A stretch of DNA of 64,000 nt from positions 4,154,001-4,218,000 of the forward strand of contig NBBA01000001.1 of assembly GCA_002794785.1 (NCBI GenBank), read 5' to 3'. Below, piece by piece: positions 59,832-64,000 of this stretch. This DNA comes from Coniferiporia sulphurascens (taxonomy: Eukaryota > Basidiomycota > Agaricomycetes > Hymenochaetales > Hymenochaetaceae). The notes under the pieces are model-generated. The model searched no databases. It saw only the letters and a program-made list of their open reading frames with translations, and was not told the DNA's origin. The stretch's first letter is position 1. Every line of letters starts with the position of its first letter. Made by a program: the position numbers and the translations under genes.

Positions 59832-60608
59832 TCATCGTGGCTGAGCCAGATCCTCGTAGAAGCGGACAAACTGGCCGATCCCCGGGCAGATCGCCAGCCG
59901 GACCCGCTCGCCCTCCCTCCACAGGCCGCGTCCCCGGCCTTCCAGCCACCCCAGTAGCCCACCGGCCCCGGGCCGGTCCCGCACGATCCGCCGTGCAAGC
60001 TCGTCCCGCCGGAGACTCCATTTGAGACTGCGCGCCGCCGGCTGGAGCCGCGGTGCGACCCGGGACCCCGCTGGACGTGCGGCGGACCCTGCCGCTGGGG
60101 CTCGTTGGAGGTGGATTGAGAGCACGTGTTGGACGTGGGTGAGCTGCAGTCGTCGCGACATTTCGTACTGCTTTACAGACTGCCAGCGAGGGTTAGCGAG
60201 GGTTAGCATGCACAGCAGTGCCAGCGGAAAAAGGAGCACGAACGCACCTCGCGCGAGTTGAAGTAGAGCCCCATGCGCCAGCGACGCTCGAGGCCGAGCC
60301 CGCGGAGGACCCCCCAGTGCACGAGGTCCGGCACCGTGGGCCGCAGCGCCCCGCCGTAGGCGAAGAGCGCGTGGGCGAGGCGGGAGGGCGCGACGGTTAG
60401 GAGGCGCGCGCGGTGGAGCAGCGGGTCGTGTGCGAGTGCGCGCAGGGCGGGCGATACGCGTGCGAGCGCGTCGAGCTCGGGCAGGTCGAGGTAGGAGACT
60501 GTAGGGTGCGGGGCGCGGAGCGCGGTTAGTGGGGAGCTTGAGTGCTAGCTAAAAGAACGGAGACGAACGGATGTGGAGGATGACCTCGGGTGGGAGTGTG
60601 TCTAGCAT
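59832..60608 (-). CDS. F-box protein
   Basis: F-box proteins select substrates for SCF ubiquitin ligases by binding Skp1. ATG 60608 gives MLDTLPPEVILHI. A donor at about 60557 and acceptor at about 60520 give LSYLDLPELDALARVSPALR, completing a textbook F-box. The following part, DLVHWGVLRGLGLERRWRMG with LYFNSREVKQYEMSRRLQ, and the C-terminal LKWSLRRDELARRIVRD, GWLEGRGRGLWREGERVRLA and CPGIGQFVRFYEDL form a conserved C-terminal half that I associate with one specific fungal F-box family but cannot name. Stop 59832. A GAC triplet run (60609-60640) sits just upstream of the ATG. The coding region is very GC-rich. Confidence 0.82.
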
Positions 60609-60776
60609 GTCGTCGTTGTCGTCGTCGTCGTCGAGGACGAGTATAGTGGTTGCGGCGACGGTGACGGTGGCCGTGTATGTGGCGTGGTTACTTCTACAAC
60701 CAGAATAGTCATACTTCGCACAGCGGGCAACACAGCCACGCACCTTATCCGGCAAACCCGCACTTTGCTTCCGCCC
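60609..60776. promoter_or_regulatory. 168-bp divergent promoter, F-box / CutC
   Basis: The two start codons are only 168 bp apart, including a (GTC)n-type triplet run at 60609-60640. Both 5' UTRs must be very short or overlap. Confidence 0.55.
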
Positions 60777-62126
60777 ATGGATCCGTCTCCGTCTCCGTCA
60801 CCTGCAATCCAAATCGAACTCGAAGTCTGCGTAGACTCCGTCGAGTCCGCCCTCGCGTCAGTCCCGGCCCCTCCCACTCCTTTTCGTACTGGTCGTCGCC
60901 GCCGCTGACCCACAGCCCCGCAGCGCCGTAGAGGGCGGCGCAGACCGCCTCGAGGTCTGCGCCAGCGTCGCCCTCGCAGGCGGGACGACCCCGAGCAGCG
61001 GTCTCTTCGTCTGCATCAAGAACGCAGTTCCGCCACACATCGAACTCATGGTATTTCCCCCCCTCCTCTCCCCTCCCCAATTCTTCCTTCGCCATACGTA
61101 TCCGATAATCCGACTGACGCATACACCCAGACGATGGTCCGCCCCCGCACAGGCGACTTCCTCTACTCCCCCTCCGAGCTCTCCGTCATGCGCGCCGACA
61201 TCGCCGCCTTCGCGCACCTCGGCGCCTCCGGCGTCGTCTTTGGCGCGTTACGCCCCGACGCGAGCGTCGACGCCCCCGCGACGCGTGCGCTTGTGGACGT
61301 CGCTGTGGAGTACGGGCTGAAAGGTGCGGTGCGGTGCGCTTCGCGTTTCTGGTTCTGTTTCCCTTCCTAGTGAGGGGAGGGCGTGCATATGTATATGTGT
61401 GCTAACGCCGATGCGTATGTCTCCCGTATCTACAGTATGTTTCCACCGTGCATTCGACATGGTTGCCGACCAGCACAAAGGCACGTCCACGCTTCCTCCC
61501 ACCCCCACCCCCTTCCTACTTAAACCACTTCGAGCAGCACTAACCACGCTCGCCTCCATCCCCGGCATCACGCGCATCCTCACAAGGTCCGTCTTCTCCC
61601 CTCAGGCTCTCCCTTCCCTCCCTTACGCACAACACCAACTAACCCCCCCCACCCCCTTTCTCCCCGCGTACGGAAAACCAGCGGCGGCGCACCCACCGCC
61701 CCCCTCGGCCTCCCCTCTCTCCTCCAACTCAGCGCGTCCAGCTCCAAACACCCACACGCGCGGGGGACAATCCAGCTAATGCCCGGCTCGGGCGTCTCCC
61801 CGCACACCGCTGCACCTCTCCTCCGCGCGCTCCTCCCTCACGGCGTGCGCGCGCTACACCTCAGCGGTGGTGCGTGGCTCGACAGCGCTATTGATTCGGG
61901 GCAGGACCCTGATGCGAACCTCGACGCGCAGGGCGGGATGCGTCACCGGCCGGAGGGCATGGGCATGGGCGACTGGCGCGTATGGCGCACGCGTGCGGAC
62001 ACGGTGCGCGCTGTGCGAACGGCTGTCGACGCGGAGGCTGCTGCGTACGCCGCGCAGCAGAGCCGTGAGGGACCAGATCGCGTCCGCGCGATTCAGGATT
62101 GCAATTTCGATTCGGATAGGGATTAA
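60777..62126 (+). CDS. cutC: CutC copper homeostasis protein family
   Basis: CutC is a TIM-barrel protein linked to copper tolerance; its biochemical role is still debated. MDPSPSPSPAIQIELEVCVD begins at 60777. Using the donor GTCAGT at 60857, splicing gives ESALAAVEGGADRLEVCASV and then LAGGTTPSSGLFVCIKNAVP. The next exons give MVRPRTGDFLYSPSELSVMR, ADIAAFAHLGASGVVFGALR, VCFHRAFDMVADQHKALTTL and SIPGITRILTS. GTIQLMPGSGVSPHTAAPLL closes the barrel. The C-terminal exon is long and ends RAIQDCNFDSDRD at 62126. All CutC hallmarks (EVC, MVRPR, GVVFG, FHRAFD, MPGSGV) are intact. Confidence 0.92.
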
Positions 62127-62325
62127 CACAAGTCACAAATTGCTCTATTCGGCGTTTGCTATTCTATCGTACACGGTGTATGTAATGGATGGTTATTATG
62201 CATGTGTATCGTCATGCTTAGGTGCATTTCAAACATCGAATCGTGGTTGTCCATACAAGTCCATCAACTGGCGCCCCCGACTCCCTTTTAAGTATTTTCC
62301 CCGGGTCCCCAGCCCTGGCCCCGAC
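62127..62325. terminator. Convergent 3' region, CutC / OLE1
   Basis: Only 199 bp separate two facing stop codons, so the 3' UTRs probably overlap and form an antisense pair. No specific terminator motif is claimed. Confidence 0.4.
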
Positions 62326-64000
62326 TCAGGCCTGCACGACTCGTGCAACCCGCAGCTCCCGTGCACGACGCCGCGCCGCCCGCGAATGGTTGTTCATCCC
62401 CCCATGGAACGCCGCAGCCGCGTCTTCCAGCACGTCTTTTACCACTCCCGCTTCCTCATGGTCTCCCTCACCGTTCCACACACACGTCCGCACGGAGTAC
62501 TCGCGCAGAAGGGACGCGCCTCCGGGCTGTATTTTCGACACATAATCGGTACGCACATCGGTCACAGAATACAGACCAAGAGAAATACACGCACGTGTTC
62601 CCCGAGGTACGCCGTCACGTCGACCGCGTACCCGTCTAGCAGCACAACGCATCGGCCTGGGCGCGCACGCACGTACGCGCACAGCGCGCGTCCATCCCAC
62701 ACCGCACTACCCCCATTCCTTTTTCCCTTCTTCTCATACTCAAGTTCGGACTCGGACTCAAACTCCGAGGAAGACGACGACGACGATAGCAAAGTGGAGT
62801 CAGACTCCGCTGAGGAGTTGCCACTGTGGTCATGTCCAAGAGCGTGAACTCGTTTGAGCATGCGCTCTTGGGCACTCCGTACGTCCTCATCGCGCGCGCG
62901 GCGCAGGCCCGTCGCGAGCCCTAGGCGATGTAACAATAAAATGAGCCACTTTGACGGATCCCAGTCGAACGCCGAAGGTCCCGAGCGGAAGTCCTGGGGA
63001 AACGCATGCTGCGCACGCGCGTGCGGGATAACAAACAAGAACACGAACAGAATAAGAATACCGTCGTGTGATCAGCGAGCGGAGTGGAGGTGTGGAGGAA
63101 TTTACGCGGACAGGACTCTTACGTGCTATGAACAAGTCAGTTCGTGCGCCAAAGGGCTATCTGAGTAGAGAAGGTGCACTCACAAAGTTGTGGTTACCCT
63201 CTCCGCAGGTAAGAACGGCCATAACCTTGAGGAAAGATTGACGTTATATTAATACTTCCCTTGGATGAGTCCAACATACAAGGTTCCCCCTTGAAGTGTT
63301 TTCGTCGGAGTAAGGCTGCAGACCATCCCAATGAGCCAACCTAACTTGCTAGTCAAATCCATGCAAAATCACTTCTTCAATATTACTCACGAATTGACCA
63401 GAAATGTGCAATGCCAGACTTTTAATAAAGGGTTAGCCCGGCCTCCATTCACAGGCAGACGGAATAAACGTACTGGCAAGCCTCGAAACCAGACCTCCCC
63501 ATACAAAAGCACCACTCGGATCGCACCAAAGCAATCCTAGGGACGTCGGCAACACAAAGCCGAAGAGCAGCGCTAAAAGCACTGCAAATGTCCCGAAAAA
63601 GCAATAATAAATTAATGCCAAATAAGTTTGTGGCTCGATGTTCTTTACATCCATCACTTGCCATAATATTTGTGCTGGAACCTTACAACTGACGCACAGA
63701 TAATCAAACCCGAGATGTAAAAGGAATGGAAGCCTCGAGAAATTCGACAACATACCTGAGTCGTTTTCTAGGTCGTCCCGATTAATTAGGTCCATCTTTT
63801 CGTATTTCGGTTTATAAAATATCCAGCCCATGTGAGAATAGAAAAGGCCACGCGTCGCAGCATAGCTGTATGCGTATCTTTAGGCCACTGGAATATGTGT
63901 GATGGATGACGTGAACTTACGGGTCATGGACTGGGTCATCCGTAAATCTCTGCAAGCTCATTAGCCGTACTAATCGAGGCAGCAGCAAAAAAATGCGACC
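62326..64000 (-). CDS. OLE1: Acyl-CoA delta-9 desaturase with C-terminal cytochrome b5 (Ole1), 5' partial
   Basis: Ole1 makes oleic and palmitoleic acids in the ER. The gene enters from the right edge; the first visible exon (about 63930-63968) gives RFTDDPVHDP, part of the second His box, joined to YAATRGLFYSHMGWIF. LQPYSDENTSRGNL is followed by VMAVLTCGEGNHNF and, after a long intron, HAFPQDFRSGPSAFDWDPSK, the third His box region. A linker very rich in Ser and Glu precedes the cytochrome b5 domain. Its first heme His is in EHPGGASLLREYS (splice from about 62616 to 62560) and its second in MNNHSRAARRR. Stop 62326. The promoter and the first His box lie outside the window. Confidence 0.92.

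Overview
The window is eukaryotic nuclear DNA and almost certainly comes from a basidiomycete fungus of the Agaricomycetes type. Genes are dense on both strands. Most are cut by many short introns of roughly 50-65 nt with GT(A/G)NGT...(C/T)AG borders, so nearly every protein has to be assembled from several reading frames. Clade markers are a DUF6533-type seven-helix membrane protein, an aldos-2-ulose dehydratase-like enzyme (the characterised one is from Phanerochaete), a fungal GT17 glycosyltransferase and an Ole1 desaturase with a fused cytochrome b5. No virus, plasmid, bacterial operon, CRISPR array, rRNA or tRNA gene was found.

Layout, left to right. 0-10 kb: 3' part of a RasGEF (+), a Rab5 GTPase (-), a Mei2-like RRM protein (+) and a GT17 glycosyltransferase (+). 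10-18 kb: an INO80 Ies4-like protein (-), a 2.7 kb gene-poor block, a BCS1-like AAA ATPase (-) and mitochondrial ribosomal protein uL10m (-). 18-30 kb: the large trafficking protein DOP1 (-), a small one-helix protein (+), a cell-surface-type single-pass protein with an Asp/Gly repeat (-) and a nucleobindin/Ssp120-like EF-hand protein (+). 30-35 kb: two tandem GH5 exo-beta-1,3-glucanases (-). 35-43 kb: prefoldin 1 (-), the spliceosomal GTPase SNU114 (+) and calnexin (+). 43-49 kb: the aldos-2-ulose dehydratase-like gene (-), a gene-poor stretch and RAC1 (-). 50-64 kb: an intronless 754-residue unknown (+), ALG9 (-), the DUF6533 membrane protein (-), an F-box protein (-), CutC (+) and OLE1 (-), which runs off the right edge.

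This is a housekeeping neighbourhood, not a cluster. Several genes serve the secretory pathway and cell surface (Rab5, DOP1, GT17, ALG9, calnexin, Ssp120-like, GH5), but they are not adjacent in any operon-like sense. Four head-to-head pairs share promoters of 168-406 bp.

The most unusual sequence-level observations are two microexons, 6 nt in Rab5 and 9 nt in GT17. Each is required to restore a conserved motif. Others are the GT17 enzyme in a lineage not known to make its animal acceptor, the AUDH-like protein with a short C-terminus, and the conserved-looking intronless unknown. All intron positions are my reading of splice signals and frame; none is backed by transcripts.
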